Program-made: the position numbers and the translations under genes
Shown: positions 50,367 through 61,930 of the stretch, one piece after another
Layout of the letters: each line of letters starts with the position of its first letter
Position numbering within the stretch: the stretch's first letter is position 1
The notes under the pieces: generated by a model
The model's input: the letters and a program-made list of their open reading frames with translations, nothing else
Told to the model about the DNA's origin: nothing
Databases searched by the model: none
From: Penelope pileata
Lineage: Eukaryota; Chordata; Aves; Galliformes; Cracidae
Direction of reading: 5' to 3'
Assembly (NCBI GenBank): GCA_013396635.1
Contig: WBMW01003830.1
Location: 1,710,980 to 1,774,979, forward strand
Length of the DNA: 64,000 nt

Positions 50367-52915
50367 GTTTGTTAGTTTTGTTCTTAGTAAAGAGAGAAAA
50401 ATACAAATTAGATTCTCTGACTTAGTAACAGCCTCTGTTCAAGCATCATCATCAGGGTTAGACTGCTGACTTTTCCATAGTGTAATAAATGTCTTCTACT
50501 CAACACAACAAATCTATCCATACAATAGAGAGGGACATACAGTCAAAAAAGCAATAGATTATCCATATAGGAGAATGCATTCTTTAAACATCCTAGCTCA
50601 AAATATTGCTGGATATCTCCAAGAGGCAGTGTTGGTGAGAGCCAGGATCCATAGATCCTTCTAGATCAGCAACAAGACTGATATGATCACATTGTTTTGT
50701 ATGTGTGCTTCTCAGACCTCCCGAAGGTATCTGAGCTCACCAAACAATTGAATTTGAGAGTTAAGATATTTTACAATTGGTGAAATTCTTGTAGATTTAA
50801 AAGAAGCTTCCCATCTGCTGGCCCTCTGAAAGATGAGAAAAATAATCCGTTTCACAGGAAAAAGCAAGTCACACCAGATGATCTCAAGTTACTACTAAAT
50901 TGTTAGCTGCTTCTATTAAAAATAAAACAAGATCAAGCTACAAAAACAGTGTCTGTCTCCATTGACTACTGTTTACAACCTTGCTTTCGGAGAAACATAG
51001 TCTAATTTTCAGTCTTCTCAGTTCCTTTAACTTGATAACCTTTTGCCCAGTATATTCCCACACATCCCTCCCAGTGACTAATGGACTGCTGGGTCTAAGG
51101 CAGGATCCTGACCTCTTTCCTATTTCCTCTTTCCTTAGCCCAGTCATCTCAAGCATCCTCGTGTTTCCAGACTCTCACAACTAACTGACTGGCCAGCTGG
51201 AGGCATTATGAGAAGCCTGAAAGACTCTTCCTTATTCACGTTTTAACCTAAATAAACTACTTCATACTAGACTATTTGTCTCCAACTTTTATAAACATGT
51301 TATGCAACAGGCTCCAGATTGGATTACGGTGGTCTAAAGACAAGTAAGGCTGCAAGTTTCTGTAAAATCTTTCCTCTGAGCTGTGAACTACAAATATATG
51401 AGGCTGTGCACTATGTTTAAGGGTCAACAAAGGTAATTCTAAGAGCAGATCTGTGAGCCTAAAATCACTACCTGGAGATTCGTATCTCTTCTAGAATTTT
51501 TTTAGAAGTTCAAAATCAGAAATGAGTTGAAATCCTTTGGTCTAAAGCATCATTCTGGAAATAGTATCAGCAGGTCCCCCAGGATCCAAAACCTTGCCTA
51601 CGGCAGAGTTGTTGGAGTCTAAAGTTCAGTCTAGAATGATTTTGACTGTTTTCGTGCACCAGGTATGCACCTTTCAAGCAAAAAGATTAGCCACATAGTT
51701 TCCTATGATGATTTTCCAACCCAAATGTCTGCCTACCTGCATTTTATGCCATCTCCTAGTGTGCTAGTTGATAGGTGTTGAACTCAAAAGAGGTACAACT
51801 TCCCAAAGAGATGTACAGGTACTTTCCTTCACAATAGAAGAAATGTCCTTCTGCTATGTCCTTCTTTGCTGCTGCAGTGTCATACAGAACCAGTCTAGTT
51901 TAGCAATGCAAAAAATCCTCTTCATTCTGAAACAAGGAATAATGACACATAGATGCAGACTAACTGATCAAATAATCCAAATCCATCTGGTATGGAAGAA
52001 AACATTCTAATTTCCATGAAGAAATTATATGCACATAATTTTGTAAGCCTTGTGAGAATAGAGCAAGACTGGGGACAGAATGTCTGCAAATTGAAAAGAC
52101 TGCTCAGCCGAGCTATGGACTGCTTTGACACTTTCTTTCCTGATGATGCATGGAAGAGACTCAAGTACACCTGTCCCAGGCTGTTTTCTTTGTCTCCTTT
52201 GTCACAAAGCTATAGCATCCCTCAAGTAAAATAAAGAAAAAAGGTGTTTTTTTTAAACGTATGAGCATGTTCCTTCATATTGAAGAGGAAACAGACAAGG
52301 AGGAAAAGAGGAAAAAAGAGGAGCAAGATTGAAATGTTGAATGGTTTCCTGTAGCATTCCTTAATGTCAGGGGAAGAAGGCACTAAATAGCTGGTGCAGG
52401 CGTGTTTCCCTTTGTTAACACACCCGACATCTGTGATTCTGTTGCTTGCTGAGATGTGGAATCCCTTCCAGTTGTCCCAGCAGCTCAGAGTCCTGACAGA
52501 GGAGGAGATGGAGAAAATAGCAAAGGCAGAACAGCTGTGAGTTTTCAAGCATGGTTTCAATTTGTTCCAGATGCCCATAGCAAAAGACCCTCAATTTTTT
52601 GGCAGTAACCAGCCTGAACATGTTTTCCTTGATTTGTTCCATGATGTGAAGTGACACGTTAATGGAAGGTAACATGTTCACACACACCAGATCACCCAAG
52701 ATTGCTTAAGATCCATTGATATCTATCAAGCCAAGTACACAAAAACTTTCCATCTTTTTCTTCCTACAGTGACTCTGAGACTTAAGTGGCCACACTCTGA
52801 AAGCAGATTTTGAGCCTGAGGACTGGATTTGTGCACTGATGAACTGTCATTGAGAGCTGACAATGGAACAAAACAACCAGACCACTGAACCATCCCACCC
52901 TGTTTCTGCCTGCAG

Positions 52916-52975
52916 TGGCCAATACAGATGATGCTATCAACAGTGACATAGACCAGTCAGTGGTAGAACATCCTG
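52916..52975 (+). CDS. Candidate ectodomain exon, phase 1 to 1
   Basis: A very strong acceptor (CACCCTGTTTCTGCCTGCAG) precedes a 60-base segment open only in the frame that starts with two codon bases. It encodes ANTDDAINSDIDQSVVEHP, an acidic, Ser/Asn-rich stretch. The segment ends CCTG before GTTAGC, a weak donor, but this gives phase 1, and the split codon with the next candidate (G plus AA) reads Glu. The other two frames contain stops. The similarity in style to the next exon supports a join; the weak donor argues for caution. Confidence 0.35.
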
Positions 52976-55900
52976 GTTAGCCTGAAGGTTTCTTTTTGAC
53001 TGTTCACTTTGGGATTGACATGCATCCTGCTGCATTGGAGTTCCTTATTTCTCTTCAAATATGCTGGATTACCATTACGTAGAGAGCATTATTTTCTGTG
53101 TGATTTGTTTCTGCTGGAATTCTTCATTTCACAAAATTTGCTGTCTCTCCTACCTTGCTCACTTTTGCCAGATTCTTTCATTCATGCTGTCTGTGGCTCT
53201 GTTACAGTTCCTTGTATTGTTGCCATTCTGAAAATAACCCAGACTTCCTTCTCTCTTCCTAACACCACAATTCACTACATGCTTTGCCCTGTAAGGACTT
53301 AACAGTCCAAAATCATGTAGATAGTCCTATCTCAACCAAATAATACCAATGAGAAAACAGGCCCTGCCATGACAGTACAGGCTTTGGAGAAAGTGCTCCT
53401 AAACACCCAAATCCGTTTTTCAGTTAAGCATCTTCACAGAAACAAGCCATACTCTACCAGTTAAAATAAAAAGTGAACAAGCACTTGCATACCCTGGCCC
53501 TAGGAGTCTTTTAAGAGGATCCCATTTCTGAACCCACTACAACTGCCCCGGGACCTTCAATAACTGCAGGCTGCTGCACTGATCTTTACCGTGCCCTGTT
53601 TATGTAATTTGTTTCTGGTTTTCACACATTGGGACAAATTCAGTAGAGAATCAAAGTTTGCCAGAAGGACAGAGATTTCTTTTGAACCTCGGATGGAAGA
53701 GAAGGAACAGCATTTTAGTGTGCCTCTAATTACAGCCACCATGACAGTTCATATGTGTAGCAATAAAAATAACCATAAACCTACCTAATCATTAAAGTAA
53801 AGTAAACAACTCCTCTCTGTACCATCATACACAGGTACTGGAGTTGCTAATAAACCAGGAAGAGCACTGGGGCACTGGAGGAGCATCTTCCCTATCTCCA
53901 CAATTTCTTAAACAACTTTAGAGGCATATTTTTATTAAGTATATGCAAGGCAGATGATCTTAAACCCCAAAAAGAGTCTGTATAATAATTGTGTGCTCTT
54001 CTAATGCTCTCCAAAGACCTATTCAGAGTCCATTCTGAAAGACAATAATATATCAAGAACTTCTGCAAACTTCCTCCTAATGAACACATGCCAATTTGAG
54101 ACCAAGAATTCTGGCCTCAGAGGACAAAATAACCACTGCTCTTAGTCTCTGGGTGTTTTGCTACTTTATTTCAGAGTGATTCAAAATCTAATTAAATTTC
54201 TAAACTCTAATGAAATTACAGAAGAAAAATCATTTAGGATTATATTATATACAATTACTCACAGCTGAAAATTACAGTTAGCCTCTTTCACCAGGATAGG
54301 GTCTCCTGAGAAATTCTTGTTATTCATATAACGCATAAATCTGACATAGAATCTCCCTCTATTTACAGGTCGAAGGTAAAGGCAGAATTAATTAAACATA
54401 TATATCCTGCCCAGTGGCCGCATGGTGGAGATGGGTAACCGAGGGGTGGTAACGATGATTATGTTTGAAACTACATTTCCCAGTTTGGTCAAGAATCAGA
54501 ATAAACCTACTACGTAGTAGCAAAGTAGGAGTTTATTAAGTCTGGCTTATTCTGATCAGTGCCCTTCCTCACCAGAGGTATGCAGTGAATGAGAATAGTG
54601 AAGCATACATACTCAGCAGTGCACAGCCAGCTAGCCAAGCTATCTGAAACATTTTGTGGAGAAGAAGCGATGGAATAAACCAAGCAGCCTTACAGCGTTC
54701 AGCCAAACACTCATATATTTAAATGCTTAGCTTATTCTCTGAAATAAGAGACCACTGAGTTAGGCCAGAGGTAAAAAAAAAAAAAAGAAAAAGAAAAGAG
54801 AAGGTTAACATTCACGTTATTCCTTCCACAAGAGGTTCTCGGAAACTTCAGAGCATGAGATCATTTGCTGACAAAACATATAACGTACAAAAACATTTAG
54901 TGTTTCTTACTAGGATTCTGATATCTTTTCCCTCCATCTGGTGCAGAGAATTTTGTTTGCTTTCTGTGTTTCCAACTCTGATCCCAGAGAGAACCAGAAG
55001 CAGTGAGAGAACACCAGTGAATTACACACTTGTATACCCACACACTCACAATGGGTCAAAGCACTGGCAAATACTGTGGTTAAGGGTACCACATCCAACC
55101 AGTTCTACCTATACTTCACAAAGCAAAATAAGCCAGGAATTAAGGCCACCTCAGGGGATTCATGTATCATCTTTATTTGTATTTTCAGTGCCTCAAGAGT
55201 CATACTTGTTGCCTAAGATTGTGTTATCCTTTCACAAACACTAGGAAGCCATAAACATGATTCTTCACTCATGTCTTGTCAGATCAACTAAACATTCACG
55301 AACACCTTGCTCATCTGCAGCCATTTTTCTGCCAAGACGGCCATACACATAGTCACCAGCATCCCTTATGGTTTACAACAGCCCCATTAAGAACAGACTT
55401 CTGAAAGTAGGGCTTTACAGCTGTAGTTTACTCAAGAAGAAAGATGAGACGTTCCTTCACAAAGAGGAAGAAAAGCAAATATCCAAGAGTTTTTTCTCTT
55501 AAACCTTTTTGCTCAAGTTATGTTTCAGATTATTTTCATTGGAGTACAGAAGCAGCTACATGACATGAAGATACCAGAGAGCAAAAAAACTAACCTGATG
55601 CAGATAGGCACATCAAGAATCGACAGGTAAAAGCAATACGGAGGCCCTCCAGAGACTTCTGCTGGGTGGGTTGAGGGGAGGAGGGGGAAGGAGGCCCATG
55701 TTCTTGTGTCTTCCATCCCTGAGGGATGGACCTAAAATGACTTGGGAAGTATGGGCTCATTTAGCAAAACACATTAATATTTAGCTACATTTTGCTGTGA
55801 TTCAGTTTTGCAATGGGTTAATGTGTTTGAAAATGTGAATTTTCATGAAGAACAGGAAAATTTGCTTATTTTTTCACCGTAGTCCAACGAATAAATTTTA

Positions 55901-56440
55901 CTCCTATCAGAGACATCATCTGTCAGTAAGTTACTGTTTTTTAGTTCCTACCACGTCTGGACATTTTTCTAAGGCAGAAGTTGGCATTGATGGGTTTATT
56001 TTCCAGGAACTGGCTTGCAATACATCTGCAGCTGTGGTGAGTTTCTTCCACTCTGCATTCTCTGTGTTCAGCCAAGTACTCTTCTCAAAATATTATGATG
56101 GCATTGATGTTAACATAAAAAAAGCTGGCAACAGAAGGTTCTCCTTGTAAGGCAGAAAAGTCACTTGCACCACACTGGACTTAGAAGACTTCAGCAGAGA
56201 CCAAGCCACTCTAGTAGGACCTTTACAATTTTGTAAAAATAAATGTTAGCATTCAAAGGTCACTTAGAGACCAAATAGCTGAATCAGGCTCTGTCCATCT
56301 TCCCCAGAGAACATTTATTTATGTTTATTTATATATTGAACTTAAACCCCAAAAGAGGCAAGTTTAACTACGCAGGATGCAATTGTTACTTCCTCATAGA
56401 GCCACATGACCTGACTTTGTTTTTTCCCCTCTCACTGCAG
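52976..56440 (+). other. Intron or 5' flank of the TMEM273-like gene
   Basis: No recognised coding sequence. It contains a perfect 14-bp palindrome CTACTACGTAGTAG (54507-54520) in a stretch that may be an unrecognised repeat (about 54400-54640), and an A-rich tract at 54773-54801. A tempting exon at 55883-55925 (good acceptor and donor) has a stop in the phase needed for joining. Confidence 0.45.
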
Positions 56441-56546
56441 AAGACCTAAATTCAGAAAATTTGGGAGAAATTACTCTGTCAAAACTTCATAATGATCTCA
56501 CTAACAAGCTGGATATCAGTCCTAACGACATTTCTTCTTCTGTTAC
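56441..56546 (+). CDS. TMEM273: Ectodomain exon, phase 1 to 2
   Basis: Both splice sites are close to consensus: a long pyrimidine tract TTTTTTCCCCTCTCACTGCAG and a donor AC then GTAAGT. Only one of three frames is open, the one taking one base from the previous exon. It encodes DLNSENLGEITLSKLHNDL and then TNKLDISPNDISSSVT, a hydrophilic segment rich in Ser, Asn and Asp. NDIS is not an N-glycosylation sequon and no N-X-S/T sequon was noted in this segment. It ends with two bases of a codon, matching the phase of the next candidate. No known domain was recognised. Confidence 0.5.
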
Positions 56547-57784
56547 GTAAGTGATCTATTGTGTTTCTTTTCCATCCGTTTAGAGAGGTTTTTTATTTTC
56601 CCTGACTGTGGTAGGGTTATTTATTTACCAGTCTGAATGCATGTATGCTGTTTAAAAATTTGTTTAGAACTCTGATCCTGAGAGAAGGAACATACGTTGA
56701 GATAGTGGAGTATTTTGCTGGGTTTTCTAGCTAAAATTTCCTAGCTTGAGTGCTAAGGGATCATCTGTATGCTATTCAGAAAACACCCTGATGTTAAATA
56801 CATGCTATCTGCAGATGGGATGGCAAAGCTGCTAAGCATCGTGTTTGGCACTACATAATAGTTCAGTGGAGCATAAGGAAGAAACTGATCCATGTGCATG
56901 CTATCTGCAAGCCACTTTTGGTCTCTGCGCCTCTCCCTTGAACATTGAAGCTCCTGACTCAGGATGCTCCTAAAGCTTTCACAGGACTTGGTCATCCTCA
57001 GAACTTCTCTCTTACTTCATGGTCTCTCACTTCCATTTTGGGCAGAGAGCAATTGGGTCACACAGATAGGAACTGTCAGCAGGATTTCTGTTAACATTGG
57101 GGCTGAGATGAACTAACAGGGAAGATGGTGCAGGCAGCAGCTACAGGACAGAAGTTTACATGGGTTACTGTGATCTCCAAGACATTAGATAAGGGGGCAG
57201 GCACCCTCTGGTGGCAAAAATATCAGTGTTGCCAACCACAAATCCCATGCCATCCTACTTCAAGCAGACATTCACAGAAAATCGCCTGCCCTTGGGGAAT
57301 CCCACATAGTGGTTTTCCCCACCTGAGGCACGCAGAGTAGCTGCTCTCCCTTTCACCCACCAGGTGCATGCTCCTGCCTCTGCAAGTAGTGCTATCCACA
57401 GATCTGAAGCAGTGTTCTGTCTTCTTGTCATCTTTCTCAGTATACATGGAAGCTTGTCACTCTCACTATCCCTTTTGTTGGCTCTTGAAGCCCTCTGCGT
57501 CTTCCTATGGATACTTCCAAGAGCCCAGAGGAGTAAGACTGTCTGCCACAGAAGGCATGGGTAACCAACTGTTCTTACAGATGTGAGGAGAAAGTCAGCA
57601 ACAATTGCTCCCTATTACTGACTGACTAGCTATCAATAGCTCAAACAAACACTGCAAGTTCCATTAATAGTATTTCCCTGGAGCAAAGAGGTGCAGACCC
57701 AAGAGCAGCAAGACATGCAAAAGGCACTTTGCATAGATACTTTGATACTGAAAATCCATTGACACACCTCCAAGCGTTACACAG
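56547..57784 (+). other. Intron of the TMEM273-like gene
   Basis: Nothing recognisable. Several short overlapping frames on both strands (56753-57586) lack family resemblance or coding bias. Confidence 0.45.
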
Positions 57785-57961
57785 AAAGGTACAAGCAATG
57801 CCACATCCGTGCACCTTGGACAGAGGGGAGCCTGGCGACGACCAGAGCTATTCCTATCTCCGTGTGGGAGGGACTCCTGTCTTCATCTATTACTATGGAG
57901 AAGGACTGAGGAAGGAGCCCATTTACCTGGACGACGACAATGCCTACCTTGCAAAATTTAG
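57785..57961 (+). CDS. TMEM273: Ectodomain exon of unknown family, phase 2 to 2
   Basis: An open frame runs from before 57785 to a TGA at 57969-57971. Two acceptors fit the same phase: after CAAGCGTTACACAG (exon from 57785) or after CCTTGGACAG (exon from 57824). The donor is TTTAG then GTGCAG. The core encodes YSYLRVGGTPVFIYYYGEG and then LRKEPIYLDDDNAYLAKF, with aromatic and beta-prone residues and C- or G-rich third codon positions unlike the flanks, which suggests selected coding sequence. I do not recognise the family; a truncated Ig-like or other beta fold is possible. If the donor is skipped, the frame ends in RCS and a stop, giving a secreted short form. Confidence 0.45.
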   Translation, partial: KGTSNATSVHLGQRGAWRRPELFLSPCGRDSCLHLLLWRRTEEGAHLPGRRQCLPCKI

Positions 57962-58261
57962 GTGCAGCTGAGAATTTTGCTAAATACCAGCCAAAATACC
58001 TTTTTTTGAGTAATGTTTTTCAGGAATTATTTTCAGTGGAGTCATTGCCTGCAACACCTTTTTTCTTGAAGACATTTTGTATTTGATGAGAGGCATTCAG
58101 AAAGCTAGAACTGGGGCTGGGATACTGCAGAGCATTAGGAAGCATATCTATCACCTTTGGGAATTTTGCACACCCCCAAGAGGTCTGAGCTGAAGGTGGG
58201 ACTTAGATCAACCAACGACACGCATGTGTATGACTGCGTCAATCCATTTCTTTCCACCTAG
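57962..58261 (+). other. Intron of the TMEM273-like gene
   Basis: A 300-bp interval with no feature besides the downstream acceptor tract. Confidence 0.4.
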
Positions 58262-58344
58262 TGAGAAACCAAAGCAAACAGAAGCCAGCTACCTAACACT
58301 CGCTCCTCAAAAGCAAATGGTATTTAAACAGCATCCAGTAAATG
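58262..58344 (+). CDS. TMEM273: Ectodomain exon, phase 2 to 1
   Basis: A strong acceptor (CCATTTCTTTCCACCTAG) opens a frame that completes a Ser codon (AG plus T) from the preceding exon and encodes EKPKQTEASYLTLAPQKQM and then VFKQHPVN. Two donors are possible: after ATG at 58319 (phase 0) or after AATG at 58344 (phase 1). Only the second matches the next exon, joining as Asp (G plus AT) to FWKAKVYASENSEEEI. The donor strengths are moderate, so the boundary is inferred from phase. Confidence 0.4.
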
Positions 58345-58687
58345 GTATTAAATGTTAATTAAAATCATATTGAAAATATGAATTGAAAGTATTCTCTTCA
58401 GTCCTGTGGGTTTTCAGAGATTTCCCTCCCTCCTTTTTTAAGAAGAAACTAATAATTAAATCTCAATATATTAAACTGATCTACATAAAATATTCCATGT
58501 AAAATATTATTTCTGCCATAAAACACATAATCTGTAACTGGTTTAATTCCATTAGAAAGCATACATTAAGGTCTATGTATTATGACCATTAGGATAATAA
58601 AGGTAATACAATATCACTTTTATTATGTTTGAATTTAAAACATCCTTCATACGAGCACAAAGAATAATTAGAGGGATGGAAAAAAGG

Positions 58688-58719
<32 letters not shown>

Positions 58720-59541
58720 TAGTGAAATGAATTTGCAGCCAAGAGCAAAGATACTAAAAGAGACTGGTTTTTAATCTGGAAAATCAGGAGCTTTGCTTTT
58801 TACACACACTATGTAGTCTTCTATTTATTTATTTAAATAAATTTCCTTTTCTTTGTAACTTTGATTTTGGTCATGTTGAACAAGAAGCTTTGCGGTCAAA
58901 TCCACAACTGGATTCCTCACCCCGCTCAACTCCCATCTCACAGTGCCATGGGGTTTTTGGAGAGAAAACATTTCTGCCTGTGTAAAATAAGTTTTGAGAC
59001 ATTTTGATCATGAAGAAAAATTTAGGAAAAAAAGGACTTTCAGCTCAGAATTATAGCTCCCAAAATACATTTGGTTTAAAACACAAGAGGTTTTTTTTTA
59101 AGCTTCTCTCCAGAATTTTGAAGCTTGATTCATAACTTATGAAAATTTGGGATTAGAAATGTGACTAAGCCCAGGAAATAAAACCAAATCTGTTCAGAGC
59201 CACCCAATATATCAGTTTTTTCTGACATAACAGCAGAATCTCCAAAGCCCACACTCAGCTCAAGAGAGAATTTCAGCAGTCTGAAAAGCAGACTCAAGGC
59301 AGACATCTCTAAAGAGACCAAAATGGTCAGCTTTGTGGCTTTGGGAAGAAGAGTTTCAGAGATGCTTCAAGTTTAAAAGCAATCCTATTGCTAATATTCA
59401 TTTTACTGGAGAAGAAATGAAAGCATAGCCCCTAAGATCTAAAGAGGACAGAAAGACTGATACATCATTCTCAGTTTTAGCCTAGGTGGGCATAGAGCAT
59501 TTTTCCTGATGTCCTAACAGACTAAAACATTTACATTTCAG
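58345..59541 (+). other. Intron of the TMEM273-like gene, with T-run
   Basis: AT-rich, with 25 consecutive T at 58688-58712. No coding frame recognised. Confidence 0.5.
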
Positions 59542-59592
59542 ATTTTTGGAAAGCAAAGGTCTATGCTTCTGAAAACTCAGAGGAGGAAATAG
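59542..59592 (+). CDS. TMEM273: TMEM273 juxtamembrane exon, phase 1 to 1
   Basis: A 51-base exon between ACATTTACATTTCAG and GTGAGT. It encodes FWKAKVYASENSEEEI and its last base starts the Asp codon of EEIDF. Human TMEM273 has an EIDF sequence directly before its membrane helix, so the junction agrees with the known protein. The acidic stretch lies just outside the membrane. Confidence 0.65.
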   Translation: MFGKQRSMLLKTQRRK

Positions 59593-60422
59593 GTGAGTTC
59601 ATGGGGAGATTTTCATTTCCAGACAAGAAGCTAGAAACAAAGAACTATATATAATGAGAAGGAATATATGTGGAAGAATTCATGTACTTCTTATGTATAG
59701 AAAATAATCATCTACTTGTGTGGTTGCACTTTGTCTAGCACAGCAGAGTTTTCTATGTTACTGGGGCTTGAAAAGTTTGAAAGTAAACATAAGCATAGGG
59801 AAGAGCCAGAAGTGCCACAGGTCCTGCACACAGACAACACTCCAGCCCGATAGATGAAGGTAGACCCTTACACACACAAAATGATGCAAAAATCATGATA
59901 TACTTCAAAATGTATGCTTAAAATTTCTCCTTCTTCCTAGCAAAGTCTTACAGGCAGAGCAGTCAGGTGGGGCAGGATACTGGGATAGGGAGGAGGAGAT
60001 GAAGCTGTGCACGTGCAGGTAGGGGAGGCAAGAAAGTGAGTCTGAGGGGATAGAGAGTGAAGAGGCAGTGGGAATAGTGGAATCCACTTTGGTGGAAAAG
60101 TCAGTTGTAGCTGTAAAACTCAGTTGAGATCTGGACACACCAAAGGCTAAGCTCGTTCATTACCATAAAAGTGCATTGAGCCCCTTACCCACAGGTTCAC
60201 ATGGCTTTATGCTGTGCAGGGCTAGTCTTGTATGTTAATATTCTCAGCTATCTGGTCTGGCTTAACATTATCAGCCCCTTCTGAAGAAGGGAAAACCATT
60301 AAAAATAATCAACCAAACAAAAAAAGGATTTTAACTTTTTACGTTTGTGTTACACAGTTGAAACACAGTTATATTTTTTAATTGTTAGTGTGTATTCACT
60401 GGTTTGTTTTCAATTTTTGCAG
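59593..60422 (+). other. Intron of the TMEM273-like gene
   Basis: No features recognised other than the splice sites at each end (GTGAGT; TCAATTTTTGCAG). Confidence 0.55.
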
Positions 60423-60533
60423 ATTTCACATATCTTATTATTGGAGTTACTCTGGGAGCCTTTCTAGCAATCGGTTTTATAGCAGTAATAATTTGTATGA
60501 TCAAAAAACAAATGCTTGACAATGTCTTTGGAG
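60423..60533 (+). CDS. TMEM273: TMEM273 transmembrane exon, phase 1 to 1
   Basis: A 111-base exon with a pyrimidine-rich acceptor (TTTTCAATTTTTGCAG) and a near-consensus donor (GAG then GTAAGT). It encodes DFTY, a hydrophobic helix of about 23 residues beginning LIIGVTLGAFLAIGF and ending ICMI, then a basic stop-transfer KKQML and DNVFG. Human TMEM273 has the same arrangement: DFKY, a Gly/Ala-rich helix beginning ALIG and ending KICMI, a basic RRHLF and an acidic Asp run. The ICM(I) then basic pair is the clearest match. Basic residues after the helix predict the C-terminus in the cytoplasm (type I). Location next to CEFIP in the expected orientation supports orthology. The protein has no established role. 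Confidence 0.8.
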
Positions 60534-61367
60534 GTAAGTGAAAAAACTCATGATTTTTTATCTAGAATTCTAGATCTCCTTGTGTTCTGGTACAGCAGGT
60601 CTGAGCTTTGCTGTTAGGAATTGTGTATGTGTTGCAACTCTGGTTTTCCTCTGAAGAACTATTTTTAAAGTGTCTGAAGTGCTAGAGTTCCTAGAAGTGC
60701 AGATTCATTTTTCAATGTAATCAACTCAGCTATTCAAACTAACAAAAGAAACAGAATTCACTTCAGCTTACTACCTGAGTAGCTTTTTGAGTAATTAGTT
60801 TTAAAACAAAATCCTACCTATTTAACATAAGTTAAAGAGTCTATTAGATTTGGAGGATGGACAGAGGTAAATTTCAAAAAGCAACTTTGCAGCTAATGCA
60901 AAGCATGAGCATGCAAAGCACCAGCTCTGTGCAGTTCATTTTTAAAAAGCCAGTTACCACCACGTTAAAAATAAAAAAATCATTGATGACATTAATCAGA
61001 GAAATGCAGTGAGAGAACTCGGTGAGAATCCTACAGCACAGGATTGGGAACTGCCACCCATCCACCATATCCAGAAGTGCTTGCTTCTGCGGTTAGATCT
61101 TCGCATTAGCCTCCATGTGACAAAAAAAAAAGCGATGCCCCAGCATCCCAAACTATCTAACTCTACTAATTCAGCACTGTGCCACAACATAGTGCGTCAA
61201 CAGCGGTCACAGCCTCTTGCTTAGTGAAAAGGAGAGCAGAGCAGTCTTAACTTTCAAGCATGGAGTGAAGTAGGCTGAGTTCCCCAGGCCCAGCCTATTG
61301 GTCTCTGCCAGATTCCATGATATTTACAGTAAATGCTGGTGTTTTAAAGGATATTTTTTGCCGACAG
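60534..61367 (+). other. Intron of the TMEM273-like gene
   Basis: No recognised feature other than the splice signals. The frames at 60874-61224 lie on both strands and show no family. Confidence 0.5.
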
Positions 61368-61399
61368 ACTCCCCTGGTACACCACGAGGATACAAATGA
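61368..61399 (+). CDS. TMEM273: Alternative terminal coding exon of the TMEM273-like gene
   Basis: After the acceptor GATATTTTTTGCCGACAG, phase 1 joining to the membrane exon gives DSPGTPRGYK and a TGA stop at 61397-61399. AATAAA follows at 61572-61577, about 170 bp on, so this could be a self-contained last exon. It would replace the longer route through 61822 and 61931. The human tail has a Ser/Pro/Gly-containing segment (STPGG) after its Asp run, a faint parallel. Confidence 0.35.
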
Positions 61400-61571
61400 T
61401 GGCACAATGCCACTTCCTGAAAAACAAAAGCCTGGTGTTTTCTTTATTGGCACTACACAGCAGTCCTAAGGGGAAAAATTACTTCCTCCTAATTCCCATC
61501 AAGCATCTGCCCTTGAAGTTGTTTCTTATTACACTCTGGGGATGTGCTACAATCAGACTCAAAGTAACCAA

Positions 61572-61577
61572 AATAAA
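61572..61577 (+). terminator. AATAAA signal for the alternative terminal exon
   Basis: Canonical signal lying about 170 bp after the alternative stop codon at 61399. Use is unproven. Confidence 0.3.
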
Positions 61578-61821
61578 AACAAAAATAGTTTTGAGAAAAT
61601 TGTCATGAGATTTTCCAGCTGGAAGAGTTAAGAAAGGCTTTAGGAAGATTACACAGCACTACTAATATCGAAGAGTTTTGCCTCAGGAAGGATGGCTGGA
61701 TCTGTACCTACTCCACTAGCTGCACCTGTGTTCTGGTTGCATCCTCACAGCTTCTGAACAGACCTATCACCACACTACTTCTAGTTTCTTAACTAACCCC
61801 ATTTTCCTGTTCTTTCTTTAG

Positions 61822-61846
61822 AGTCAGATGGCAAAATGGATAGAAG
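61822..61846 (+). CDS. TMEM273: 25-base cytoplasmic microexon, phase 1 to 2
   Basis: The acceptor TTTTCCTGTTCTTTCTTTAG and donor AAG then GTAAGA bound a 25-base exon encoding ESDGKMDR (first codon completed from the membrane exon). The phase matches both neighbours. The acidic start after VFG resembles the Asp-rich start of the human tail. Short length limits certainty. Confidence 0.5.
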
Positions 61847-61930
61847 GTAAGAGTCATTGCTCCTGGGGTTTTCTGAGGTGCAGCGGGATACGCAAACCGT
61901 AGTAATTAACTCCTCTCTCTTTATGCACAG

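Larger units (their letters stand above)
32337..52915. other. Non-coding interval between CEFIP and the TMEM273-like gene
   Basis: No family recognised in any frame. It contains a 19-bp tandem duplication (35461-35498), AC-rich simple sequence (35841-35880), a MEF2 consensus CTATAAATAG (36432-36441), ATT repeats (36447-36462, 50348-50366) and four copies of TANGGGTGGACA (38889-48947). Two AT-rich stretches dense in homeodomain-type motifs (about 40140-40340 and 42290-42620) could be conserved non-coding elements. The signal-peptide exon of the TMEM273-like gene may be hidden here. The 170-codon minus frame at 47424-47936 has no family resemblance and is open on the opposite strand as well. 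Confidence 0.5.

Noticed and set aside
55883..55925. Short segment with a strong acceptor and good donor upstream of the TMEM273-like exons
   Set aside because: The phase needed to join to 56441 contains a stop codon (TAA).
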